Under the pieces are notes generated by a model. That model ran no database searches and had not been told where the DNA came from. It saw only the letters and a program-made list of their open reading frames with translations. A DNA stretch of 37,519 nt from Acidobacteriota bacterium (GTDB taxonomy: Bacteria > Acidobacteriota > Vicinamibacteria > Vicinamibacterales > UBA2999), in NCBI GenBank assembly GCA_013140775.1, contig JABFSA010000060.1, positions 1 through 37,519 on the forward strand, given 5' to 3'. This document shows positions 16,104 to 23,668 of this stretch, in pieces; positions within the stretch are counted from its first letter, which is position 1, and each line of letters opens with the position of its first letter. A program made the translations under genes and the position numbers.

Positions 16104-16424
16104 CGTCGCGCGAATAGGTCCTGGGAAGTCGGCAAGTGTCTATCGATCCGGCAGGGGGCTTCCAGGGGGCCGACCCCAAATCGATAAACCATCCCAGAAG
16201 CAATCCCCTCCGCGCGGTCTTGCACCTCACGCTGTAATCGTCTTGGCGCCGTGCCAAGCCTTGGGATAGAGTCAGCCCACTTTCCTGAGTCCTGTCGCGA
16301 CGTGCCGGGGCGCGCTCCGGTCACATGCTCCAGCCCTCATCAAGGTTGTTACTGCCGTCCATCTGACCACTTGGTCGGGGATGGTCGCCTCACAATTGGC
16401 CGACCACATGGAAAGGGAAGTCAC
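16104..16424. other. Non-coding stretch before the secreted-protein gene
   Basis: No convincing gene. It contains an inverted repeat TATCGAT (16141-16147) / ATCGATA (16180-16186) enclosing G-rich and C-rich runs (GGGGGCCGACCCC). A strong ribosome binding site (AAAGGGA, 16412-16418) serves the next gene. The upstream in-frame codons of the next ORF from 16251 look non-coding. Confidence 0.4.
16141..16186. repeat. Inverted repeat, possible REP-like hairpin
   Basis: TATCGAT and ATCGATA arms 32 nt apart, with an inner GGGG/CCCC pairing (GGGGGCCGACCCC). The preceding GTCGGCAAG also occurs at 15124-15132. Could be a degenerate dispersed palindrome. Confidence 0.3.
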
Positions 16425-16901
16425 ATGCCATCACGTTTACGGATCGCCGCACTGGGTCTCATGCTCATCGCCTACCCCCTCGTGGGTGCAGCCCAGGTGC
16501 CGCAGAGCTACCTCGGCAACTGGAAGATGAACGTCGCACAATCCAAGTCCACGACGCCGCTCAACAGGAGCAACACAGTACGCGTCGAGGCCGCGCCTGG
16601 TGGTGCCGCGAAGTTCACCATAGACACCGTGGATGCGACGGGTAAAGCCACACATGATGAGTACGTGACGGCCTTCGACGGCAAGGCTGTCGATGTAAAA
16701 AGTGCGGCTGCGCCGACCACGCGCACCTACACCCGCATCGACGACCGCACCTACCAGTATGTGACGAGAGTCAACGGGAAGGTCACCACGACGACTCGAA
16801 CCACCATGGCGGCAGACGGCAAGACACGCACACAGGTCTCGACCGGCACCGGTGCGGACGGCAAGCCGGTGAACACCACGACCGTGTACGACCGGCAGTA
16901 G
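16425..16901 (+). CDS. Small secreted protein of unknown function (GNWKMN motif)
   Basis: 158 residues from ATG 16425, chosen over an upstream in-frame start at 16251 because of the AAAGGGA ribosome binding site and because a signal peptide then begins at residue 1 (RLRIAALGLMLIAYPLVGAAQ, cleavage near AAQ). The mature protein starts with YLGNWKMNVAQSKS and continues as repeated short beta strands rich in Thr (TTRTYTRIDDRTYQYV, NGKVTTTTRTTMAADGKTRT). Secreted proteins with GxWKxNxxKS are common in acidobacteria and have no known function; they look like small beta-barrels or sheets. Located in the candidate island, on the same strand as the following propeller protein. Confidence 0.8.
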   Translation: MPSRLRIAALGLMLIAYPLVGAAQVPQSYLGNWKMNVAQSKSTTPLNRSNTVRVEAAPGGAAKFTIDTVDATGKATHDEYVTAFDGKAVDVKSAAAPTTRTYTRIDDRTYQYVTRVNGKVTTTTRTTMAADGKTRTQVSTGTGADGKPVNTTTVYDRQ

Positions 16902-17020
16902 ATCGGCCTTGGGAGAGCAGGCCACAGTAGCGGCGCGGACTCGCGTGAAGTGAAACAGTAACCGCGCGTCCCACGCATCGCCGGGAACGGCATCGCCCGA
17001 TTCCGGCGACCGCGCTCACG

Positions 17021-17051
17021 TTGACAGTGCCGGGACGACCCCAGATATGAT
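17021..17051 (+). promoter_or_regulatory. Putative sigma-70 promoter for the propeller protein gene
   Basis: A perfect -35 box TTGACA (17021-17026) and a -10 box TATGAT (17046-17051) separated by 19 bp; GATATG at 17044-17049 gives a 17 bp spacer instead. The gene's GTG start at 17110 lies about 50 bases beyond, leaving a leader with a GAGAGAGAGGA ribosome binding region. Confidence 0.5.
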
Positions 17052-17109
17052 GCGCTGCGTTGATGCCCACCACGAGAGACGCGGCTCGTGTCGAAGAGAG
17101 AGAGGACCT

Positions 17110-18321
17110 GTGAATCCAACGAGATCCCGTAGCGGAAGGACCTGCCTGCGTGTCGGGCTCGGCTGCGCGCTGGTGGCGGCGATGAGCCTCCCCGCGCTGG
17201 CCCAGAAGGCCCCCGCCTACAAGGTCGATGCGTCATGGCCCAAACTGCCGCTGCCGAACAAGTGGACGTTCGGGGGTGTCACCGGCCTGACCGTGGATGC
17301 CAACGACGTCGTCTGGGTCGCCAACCGTCCCGAGGTGGACAATACGGAGGACTACGCGACGTTCGATCCGCCCAAGGCGAGTTGCTGCGTGCGGTCGGAA
17401 TCGATCATGGCGTTCGACACCGTGGGGAACTTGCTCCACGCCTGGAGCGACCCCAACGTCACTGGCGAGCAGCACATGCTCCTGGTCGATCGGAAGGGAC
17501 AAGTGTGGGTGGGGTCGGACACGTTCCGGATCTACACCAAGGACGGCAAGCTGCTCGCGACGATGCCGCGCGCCCCACGACCCACGCGTACGGCGCCAGC
17601 CGCGGGCGGCTCTCCGGACGGGGGCCAGGGGCGAGGTGGCCGAGGCGGGGGTGGTCAGGGCGGAAGGCTACGCACGCAAGAGACCCCGTTTCCGGCCGGC
17701 ATCGAGCTCATTGCGGGTGCCATCGAAGGCGCGGACTTCGATGAGCCTGCCCGCGAAGTCTACGTGACAGACAGCTACCTCGGCGGGCGCATTCTGGTCT
17801 TCGACATGGACACGCTGCAATTCAAGCGCGGCTGGGGTGCGTACGGCAAACCGCTGGGACAGATCAGCACAGAGCCGCGACAACCGCTGGTCGATCCAAG
17901 CAAGACGGTCACCGCGCCGAACAAGGACTTCGTCAGCCACCTGACGATCGCTGTCTCCAAGGACGGCATCGTCTATGCCGCCGACCGCCGCGCCGACCGG
18001 ATCCAGGCCTTTACCAAACAGGGCACGTTCTTGAAGGAGCACTTCATCGCACCGGACACGCTGGACCGCGGGTCCACAGGCGGGATGGCCTTCTCGGTCG
18101 ATCCGGCACAGCGGGTCCTGTTCGTGAGCGACATCATGAACAACGTCGTCTGGGAACTGAACCGTGCCGACATGAAGGTGCTCGGCAGCTTCGGCTACTC
18201 CGGACGCAATGCCGGGGGATTCCACTGGCTGCACATGATCGCCACCGACTCGAAGGGGAACATCTACACGGGTGAGGTCGACACCGGGCGACGCATCCAG
18301 AAGTTCGTACTGCAGCCGTAG
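17110..18321 (+). CDS. Secreted NHL-type six-bladed beta-propeller protein
   Basis: 403 residues from GTG 17110; the purine-rich AGAGAGAGGA just upstream and a proper signal peptide (basic start, then VGLGCALVAAMSLPALAQ) support this start over the upstream ATG at 17047. The mature chain shows propeller blades with GLTVDANDVVWVANRP, MLLVDRKGQVWVGS, VYVTDSYLGGRILVFD, IAVSKDGIVYAADRRADRIQAF and IATDSKGNIYTGEV, as in NHL-repeat proteins and peptidyl-hydroxyglycine-lyase-like folds. A Gly/Arg-rich insert of ~30 residues (about 160-190) breaks one loop. It should be exported. Such propellers are binding scaffolds or lyases; the substrate is not evident. It is the last gene before the right-hand repeat of the candidate island. 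Confidence 0.85.
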   Translation: MNPTRSRSGRTCLRVGLGCALVAAMSLPALAQKAPAYKVDASWPKLPLPNKWTFGGVTGLTVDANDVVWVANRPEVDNTEDYATFDPPKASCCVRSESIMAFDTVGNLLHAWSDPNVTGEQHMLLVDRKGQVWVGSDTFRIYTKDGKLLATMPRAPRPTRTAPAAGGSPDGGQGRGGRGGGGQGGRLRTQETPFPAGIELIAGAIEGADFDEPAREVYVTDSYLGGRILVFDMDTLQFKRGWGAYGKPLGQISTEPRQPLVDPSKTVTAPNKDFVSHLTIAVSKDGIVYAADRRADRIQAFTKQGTFLKEHFIAPDTLDRGSTGGMAFSVDPAQRVLFVSDIMNNVVWELNRADMKVLGSFGYSGRNAGGFHWLHMIATDSKGNIYTGEVDTGRRIQKFVLQP

Positions 18322-18399
18322 AGCGAGGGGCTCAGCCCAGTGTGAAGTCCAACTGGTCGCTCCCACCTGCCAGAGGCATTGACACGGCGCGGTCGGTCA

Positions 18400-18421
18400 T
18401 CGAATCCTCTCGCCCCGACCA
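18400..18421 (+). repeat. Direct repeat, distal copy of the tRNA-Pro 3' end (putative attR)
   Basis: 22 nt identical to 11559-11580. Just upstream, GGTCGG (18391-18396) also matches the tRNA variable-arm region, with a short mismatched stretch between, so similarity may extend a little further. The rest of a tRNA is absent. Eighteen bases later comes a strong terminator. Confidence 0.65.
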
Positions 18422-18438
18422 CAATCTTAGAAAGAAAA

Positions 18439-18468
18439 GGCCGGACTCCTTCGGGAGTCCGGCCTTTT
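18439..18468. terminator. Bidirectional rho-independent terminator
   Basis: An 11 bp perfect stem (GGCCGGACTCC/GGAGTCCGGCC) with a TTCG loop, flanked by AAAA on the left and TTTT on the right, so it can end transcription from both sides. It lies between the plus-strand island and the minus-strand hydrolase gene and may be the original terminator of tRNA-Pro. Confidence 0.85.
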
Positions 18469-18493
18469 GTGTTTCGGGGAGCGCCAGAAATGC

Positions 18494-20818
18494 TTACTGT
18501 GTCTGCTGCGTAACAGCCGGCGTGGTGGCAGGGGGCTGAGTCAGATTCTTCTTCATCCAGCCGTCAACGAACTTGATGATGTCGTCGCTGTTCTTTTCCA
18601 ACATCATCATGTGGCCGTTGCCCCGCATGCCTGCTTCCTCCAACCGCACAAAGTCGGTCTTTACTCCGGCCTGGTTCAGCCACTTGGGAATGCAGGGATC
18701 GTAGACGCGGTGATACGTACCGTTGCCGGATATGGAGAGCACGCGGATATCCTTGAAATTGACGAGCTTTCGCGCGGGCTCGACCTGCATCCAGCAGCGC
18801 ACCTCATCGGGCCGTTCGGACTTTTCCTCGAGTCGCACGTTCAATTCCGACGGCGAGGTGATCGCCGGATCGAAGCGGAACGGACTCGTCGTGAGGCCCC
18901 ACGAGTTCGGATCTCTCGCTCCGGGCAGAACCTTGGCCGTATCCGCACTGCCAATCTGCGGCCCACCCGGCTCGACTGTGACGATGCCGCGGACCAGCTT
19001 CGGACGCCGTTCGGCGACATCAAACCCAACTCCGCCACCTTGCGAGTGCGTCAGCAAAATCACGGGCGTGTTGAGCGTATCCAGCAGCGCGACGGCCGCA
19101 TCGCGCGCTAGATCGGTGCTGGCGTCTGCAAAATGCACCTGCGACTTGTTGAACGTGTCGAAGATCGGATCGCCGACCTTGCCCGTTCCGGGCCACTGCG
19201 TATGGTTGGCCTTCAGCGGGAAGTCGCCTCGGGCCGCCACGTTGGTCCAGATCTGCTCGAGCTGATCGGCGGTGCGGATGCCAATGTTGCCGTCCCATCC
19301 AGGAACGTAGGCCGAGCGGCCTCGCGCCGGATAGTCCACCATGTAGACAACGTACCCCTGCGAGATCAGGTAATACGCCCAGCCCGGCCGGCCGTCCGGC
19401 GTCTGCTGCCAATCCACTCCCGTTTGCCCGTTCCCGTGGAACAAGACGATTGGATAGGGCTGCCGAATCTGCTTCGGTACCCAGACGTCCATGTACATGG
19501 CGCCCCGCATGACCTTGTTGCCGGCAAGGTTCCCCATTGCCGCGTTCGCCTCGACGTACTGTCCGCCGGCGTAGTAGAAAGCCTTGCTCGCCAGGTTCTC
19601 GGTGGAAAAAGTCGGGATCGCTGCCGGAGGCATCGCCCGCGAAGGATTCGGCGCGGCCGCCAGGGTGTTCTTGCGCAACCAGTTATCGACGAACGCGATG
19701 ATCTGCTCGCTGTTGCGCTCGAACATCATCTGGTGTCCGTTGCCGTTCATGCCGACGTCTTCCAGACGGACGAACTCAACCTTGGCACCAGCCTGGTTCA
19801 TCCACTTTGGAGCGCAGGCATCGTCGGCGCGGTGATAGCCGCCGTTCCCGGAAATATTCAGTATAGGAATATTCCCCCAGTTGACCAGCTTGCGCACCGG
19901 GTCCCTCTGCATGATGCAGGGCTCTTCGCCGGGTCGGTCGGGTGGCGCTTCATACGTGCTGAACTGGTTGACGTTCGTAATCGGCGGGTCGTACTTGAAA
20001 TTCGGACTTCTCACGCTGCCGCCAGGCTCGGCGATGATCATGCCCTTCACCTGATTGGGCCGCGCTTCGGCCACCGCGTAGGCCACGCCGCCGCCTTGTG
20101 AGTGCGCGAAGATGATCACCGGGCCGCCGATCGTGTCCAGTAGCTTGAGGGCGGCCACGCCCGCCTGCGCCGTAGCGGTCTGAGCGAATTGCACCTGGCT
20201 CTTCACGAACGTATCGAAAGCCGGGTCGCCCATCTTCCCTGTGCCTGGCCACTGGGTGTGATTGTCCTTGAGGTAGTAGTCGCTCCGTTCCCTCACATTC
20301 GTCCAGATCTCTTCGAGCTGGTCGGCCGAGCGGATGCCGATGGTGCCGTCATGCCCGGGCACATAGGCCGATCGCCCGCGCGTCGGATAGTCCACCATGT
20401 ACAGGACGTAGCCCTGCGCGAGCATGTAGTAGGCCCAGCCGGGACGCCCGTCCGGCGTCTGCATCCAGTCAGTGGCCGTCTGGCCGTTACCGTGGAAGAA
20501 AACGACGGGATACGGCTGGCGGATTTCCTTCGGCACCCACACGTCCACGTACATGGCGCCGCGCATAATCTTCTGGCCCGCCTGGTTCGGCGCCTTGGAC
20601 TCGACGTAGTCGCCGCCGGCGTAATAGAAACCCTGGCGCCCCAGGTTTACGGTGGAAAAGATGGGAATGGCCTTCGGCGGCGTCGCCTTCAGCGCGAGTC
20701 GCGAAGTGCTCTGATTGTTCGCGTTCTGGGCCTGCGCGTCTTGCGCGTACGAGACCGAATAGGCACCCATCACGAGGGTCAACAATCCTGCAATGATGAT
20801 CCAGGTCTTTGGCTTCAT
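18494..20818 (-). CDS. Secreted twin alpha/beta-hydrolase (two tandem catalytic domains)
   Basis: 774 residues from ATG 20818, which has a strong GGAGGAG ribosome binding site; an in-frame upstream extension to 21067 is antisense to another gene and unlikely. A signal peptide (KPKTWIIIAGLLTLVMGAYSVSYAQ) is followed by two alpha/beta-hydrolase domains of ~360 residues that clearly descend from one another. Domain 1 has nucleophile Ser240 (HSQGG) and His362 (GNGH); domain 2 has Ser592 (HSQGG) and His736 (GNGH). Both share YYAGG, GAMYxDVWVPK, PDGRPGWAYY, RGRSAYVPG, NHTQWPGTGK and DNW/DGW endings. Both catalytic sets are kept, so both halves are probably active esterase/lipase-like enzymes outside the cytoplasm. 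Substrate unknown. Confidence 0.9.
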   Translation of the reverse strand: MKPKTWIIIAGLLTLVMGAYSVSYAQDAQAQNANNQSTSRLALKATPPKAIPIFSTVNLGRQGFYYAGGDYVESKAPNQAGQKIMRGAMYVDVWVPKEIRQPYPVVFFHGNGQTATDWMQTPDGRPGWAYYMLAQGYVLYMVDYPTRGRSAYVPGHDGTIGIRSADQLEEIWTNVRERSDYYLKDNHTQWPGTGKMGDPAFDTFVKSQVQFAQTATAQAGVAALKLLDTIGGPVIIFAHSQGGGVAYAVAEARPNQVKGMIIAEPGGSVRSPNFKYDPPITNVNQFSTYEAPPDRPGEEPCIMQRDPVRKLVNWGNIPILNISGNGGYHRADDACAPKWMNQAGAKVEFVRLEDVGMNGNGHQMMFERNSEQIIAFVDNWLRKNTLAAAPNPSRAMPPAAIPTFSTENLASKAFYYAGGQYVEANAAMGNLAGNKVMRGAMYMDVWVPKQIRQPYPIVLFHGNGQTGVDWQQTPDGRPGWAYYLISQGYVVYMVDYPARGRSAYVPGWDGNIGIRTADQLEQIWTNVAARGDFPLKANHTQWPGTGKVGDPIFDTFNKSQVHFADASTDLARDAAVALLDTLNTPVILLTHSQGGGVGFDVAERRPKLVRGIVTVEPGGPQIGSADTAKVLPGARDPNSWGLTTSPFRFDPAITSPSELNVRLEEKSERPDEVRCWMQVEPARKLVNFKDIRVLSISGNGTYHRVYDPCIPKWLNQAGVKTDFVRLEEAGMRGNGHMMMLEKNSDDIIKFVDGWMKKNLTQPPATTPAVTQQTQ

Positions 20819-20920
20819 CGAATTACTCCTCCGCTTTCGCTGAATGGCGGCCCCGACCCGCCTCTGGATGGGCATAGTACCGCCACAGCAGTACCCCATT
20901 GCAAGACAATCCGGTTCACT

Positions 20921-21613
20921 ATGACCGACGCCGACGTCACGGCCGTCACTCTCTTTCAGGCGACGATGGCCGTGCCGGGCCGAGTGATTCCCAGGGTTCC
21001 GGTCATCGAACGCGCCATCGGGGTGGGCGAAGCTCGCTTCGTGCAGGTGGGATGCGCGTCTTGCCACGTTCCCAGGCTGCCGCTGACCCAGGACGGATGG
21101 ATCTTCACCGAGCCGAGTCCGCTCAACCCTGCGGGGAATCGGCGTGTGAAGGATGGCCCCATCCTGAGCGTGGATCTCACGGCTCAGGAATTGCCCCAGC
21201 CGCGACTACAGCCCGAGGGAGGGCTGCTGTGGGTACCCGCGTTTACCGATCTGAAGCTCCACGACATCACCGACGGCCCAAACGATCCGAACCGCGAGCC
21301 GGTGGACATGAACGAGCCGGCGGGCAGCGAAGCGTTCTTCCGAGGTAACAGCAAGTTCGTGACGCGAAAACTCTGGGGCACGGCCAACGAGCCGCCCTAC
21401 TTCCATCACGGCATGTACACCACGCTGCGGGAAGCCGTGCTCGCGCACGGTGGCGAAGCCGCGCAGGCACGGGCCGCGTTCAATGCGCTGCCGGAAGCTG
21501 AGCGCGACGCGATCGTCGAATTCCTGAAGTCCTTGCAGGTGCTACCACCGAACACGCCCGCCACGGTGATCGACGAGCGTGGTCAGCCACGCGATTGGCG
21601 CTCGATCTTCTAG
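20921..21613 (+). CDS. Di-heme oxidoreductase (thiol oxidoreductase-like), 5'-truncated
   Basis: 230 residues from ATG 20921. The sequence matches the C-terminal half of the di-heme oxidoreductase/putative peroxidase family (COG3488-like): VTLFQATMAVPGRVIP, one c-type heme site CASCH, WIFTEPSPLNPAGN, VPAFTDLKLHDI, NEPPYFHHGMYTTLREAVLAHGGEA and IVEFLKSLQVLPP. Family members are usually about twice this length with a second heme motif and a signal peptide, both absent here. The start sits in the middle of the family's conserved region, and the sequence upstream belongs to the divergent hydrolase gene 102 bp away. I read this as the remnant of a longer gene cut by a rearrangement. Without a signal peptide, heme attachment in the periplasm is not expected. 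Confidence 0.75.
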   Translation: MTDADVTAVTLFQATMAVPGRVIPRVPVIERAIGVGEARFVQVGCASCHVPRLPLTQDGWIFTEPSPLNPAGNRRVKDGPILSVDLTAQELPQPRLQPEGGLLWVPAFTDLKLHDITDGPNDPNREPVDMNEPAGSEAFFRGNSKFVTRKLWGTANEPPYFHHGMYTTLREAVLAHGGEAAQARAAFNALPEAERDAIVEFLKSLQVLPPNTPATVIDERGQPRDWRSIF

Positions 21614-21660
21614 AGACATCTGCGTCTCACGATCGAGAGCTCATCTGCTCGCTCACCCTG

Positions 21661-22701
21661 CTAATCAATCAACCCAGCTCGTGCGAGGTCGTCCCTGGTG
21701 GCGCCAGGACCAAGCCCGGCGTCGTATACGGCCTGAATCGCACTGATATCAAACGGGGAAAGCGTGACCTTGTCCAGCGGAAGACCGCTGGAGCTCATAA
21801 GCGACTTGTCTCCGCCACCAATCCGCGTGGCCTCAACGTGACATAGACCCAGAACCGCATGTCCCAGTTCGTGCGCGTAAGTCAGGTTGGAAGCCCTCGA
21901 CAACTGGAATGCGCGGCTGGAAGTGGTGGCACCAGAGTTCGGAGTAAGTATCGCGCAGCCCGTCGCAGTCGTGTTGCAGGGCAGCACATCGACGAGCGAC
22001 GTTGACACCTGCCCGGTTCGCGGCTGCGGATCGACGTCGTTTGTAGGGACAATCGTGACTGATGTCGCACCCCTGGTCGCGATCGCCGCGCTGTCGAGAA
22101 GGGAGCGGATCGCCGGAATCCTCTCCTGCGGAATCGTCGACCCAAGCAGAACCGCTACACCTTGGCCTCGAGAAAATCCGCGCAATCGCCCATTCACAGC
22201 GCAACCGCCGCGATTACCGTCGGCAGGACCAAGAAAGCCGGTTCCGAAGTACAGGGCCTCGATGAACTGGCGAAGACTGAACGCTGAGGCTGTGACCTCG
22301 TTGGACGGTTGACTCGTCACGTCGGCGAGACGGGCTCGTACTCGAGCGTATACCGTGCCGGCCCGCACATCTCGCGCAACGTAGGATAAGGCGCTCCCGG
22401 CGTCCAGGACGCCGATGTCTGTTCCACCTTGAGTGGACCCCAACTCGACCGAGAACGTTGCACCGGCACCGATCACACTGGAAGTCCACCTCAGCGTGAG
22501 TTCAGCTCCAGTCAACTTTGGCGAAACGTCAACGGCCAGATTCGCTGGGGGCACTGCCTGTGGCGGAGCAACCGGGGGCGGACCGGATGGGGCCGTCGGG
22601 GAGTCCGACCCTTTTCCACCTCCGCAGGCGGCCAGACACACAATCAAGGCAAGGGCGACTGCAACGCGAACTTCAATGCCTCGCCTCCGGAGGAGTCTCA
22701 T
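21661..22701 (-). CDS. Lipoprotein with fibronectin-like domain and metzincin-type zinc protease motif
   Basis: 346 residues. The N-terminus is a lipoprotein signal (LIVCLAAC, lipid on Cys26) followed by a Pro/Gly-rich linker. Residues about 55-140 resemble a fibronectin type III domain (LTLRWTSSVIGAGATFSVELG ... YARVRA). The C-terminal part has HELGHAVLGLCH, the extended zinc signature HExxHxxGxxH (His277, Glu278, His281, His288), and a Met in SLMSSSG about 20 residues later that could be the Met-turn of metzincins. It is probably a surface or periplasmic membrane-tethered protease. Its ATG overlaps the stop of the Ig-like lipoprotein gene by four bases (ATGA), so the two are translated together. 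Confidence 0.8.
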   Translation of the reverse strand: MRLLRRRGIEVRVAVALALIVCLAACGGGKGSDSPTAPSGPPPVAPPQAVPPANLAVDVSPKLTGAELTLRWTSSVIGAGATFSVELGSTQGGTDIGVLDAGSALSYVARDVRAGTVYARVRARLADVTSQPSNEVTASAFSLRQFIEALYFGTGFLGPADGNRGGCAVNGRLRGFSRGQGVAVLLGSTIPQERIPAIRSLLDSAAIATRGATSVTIVPTNDVDPQPRTGQVSTSLVDVLPCNTTATGCAILTPNSGATTSSRAFQLSRASNLTYAHELGHAVLGLCHVEATRIGGGDKSLMSSSGLPLDKVTLSPFDISAIQAVYDAGLGPGATRDDLARAGLID

Positions 22702-23507
22702 CGTGACGATCTGCCCAGAGAAACGATCTGGGTGGTGATCTGCGCAACATTCTGGTGCGAGCCCTGGACACGGTAACTAGTTGAGCCTCCGCCCGTGGTC
22801 ACACCACTGCCGGTCGTGTTGAATGTCCAGGTGCTGGTGCTCTCGAGTATGAGCCCGGCGTAGCCAAACGAGGTGTAATCATCGACTCGGGAATGGGTGA
22901 CGGTGACAGATCCGTCAGAGGCGATAAGAACTGAGACCGGCGGACTGTAGGTAGAGATGCCGGTTGTGTTGTTTGTGCTTTCCCACATTCGCCACATCAG
23001 AGAGTCTGCGGTTTGAGCGACGATAAATCCCATAGGGTACCTGGCGCCGGTGCCCGCCTGGAATCTCGGGCAGAAAGCTGCTGGGAGGGCAGCCGTCTGG
23101 GCGCAGGTGAGCACCGTATTCGTCCCTTGCCACGTGCGCTGGTAGTAAGGAACGACTTTCAGCTGGGCCTGACCCTGGCGTCCGCCGAACTCCACGTAGA
23201 TGTTCGCCAGCCCAACGGCGACCCCGGTCACGACGCCGGTGTCGGTGACCGTGGCCACGTTGGTGGAGTCGCTGCGCCAGCCCGACGTAATTGCCTGGGT
23301 GCTGCCGTTGGACAACGCGGCGGCACCGGTAACGTTCGTCGTGGCTGCCCGGATAACCGCCGGGCTTGCCAGTGCCACCGTGATGGACGATACCGTTGGC
23401 GGAGGTCCTCCGATAGAACTCGCCGCCGTGGGGCTCGGCGAGCTACTGCTCGATGAACCACCACATGACGCTGCCAGCACGACAAGGACAAATAGGATCG
23501 ACCTCAA
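22698..23507 (-). CDS. Lipoprotein with bacterial Ig-like (BIG2) domain
   Basis: 269 residues, TTG start at 23507. A short lipoprotein signal (ILFVLVVLAASC) leads to a Ser-rich linker. Residues about 40-115 form a BIG2-type Ig-like domain (SGWRSDSTNVATVTDTGVVTGVAVGLANIYVEFGG). The remainder (about 120-269) is a Thr/Ser-rich beta region with two cysteines (TCAQTAALPAAFC) that I do not recognise. It is expected on the periplasmic or outer face, probably in adhesion or binding. It is the first gene of a two-gene unit, overlapping the metzincin-like lipoprotein by four bases. Confidence 0.8.
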   Translation of the reverse strand: MRSILFVLVVLAASCGGSSSSSSPSPTAASSIGGPPPTVSSITVALASPAVIRAATTNVTGAAALSNGSTQAITSGWRSDSTNVATVTDTGVVTGVAVGLANIYVEFGGRQGQAQLKVVPYYQRTWQGTNTVLTCAQTAALPAAFCPRFQAGTGARYPMGFIVAQTADSLMWRMWESTNNTTGISTYSPPVSVLIASDGSVTVTHSRVDDYTSFGYAGLILESTSTWTFNTTGSGVTTGGGSTSYRVQGSHQNVAQITTQIVSLGRSSR

Positions 23508-23668
23508 GACCGGCGGAGCCTACCAGTGCGCGAATGAAGCGTCAAGATGTCGTCCATCATCCACACCGAAGAAACGCTACCTTGGCCAGGGTCATCTGCT
23601 CTCAGGATTGAGAGCGATCTTCACCGGAGGCTGTTCGATACCCGAATTCAGGTACGATCCCACCCTTG

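Larger units (their letters stand above)
11581..18421. mobile_element. Candidate tRNA-Pro-associated genomic island, no integrase visible
   Basis: About 6.8 kb bounded by the 3' end of tRNA-Pro and a 22 nt direct repeat of that end. It holds a Ser/Thr kinase, two damaged toxin-antitoxin modules, a kinase C-terminal relic, a secreted small protein and a propeller protein. The content (toxin-antitoxin genes, gene fragments) fits an accessory region, and each boundary is followed by a strong terminator, as expected if the tRNA's original terminator was displaced to 18439. No integrase, transposase or replication gene is present, so it could be a decayed element, one mobilised in trans, or the residue of a duplicated tRNA gene. 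Confidence 0.45.

Noticed and set aside
11581..18421. An integrase, recombinase or transposase inside the candidate island
   Set aside because: All open frames in this interval were considered and none shows tyrosine- or serine-recombinase or DDE features, so the island is reported without a mobility gene.
19133..20101. Plus-strand open frames inside the twin hydrolase gene
   Set aside because: Mirror frames of a well-supported minus-strand gene; no domain or ribosome binding site.
20819..21067. N-terminal extension of the twin hydrolase to 21067
   Set aside because: The extension overlaps the di-heme oxidoreductase on the other strand, reads as low-quality sequence, and a strong GGAGGAG site plus signal peptide mark ATG 20818 as the start.
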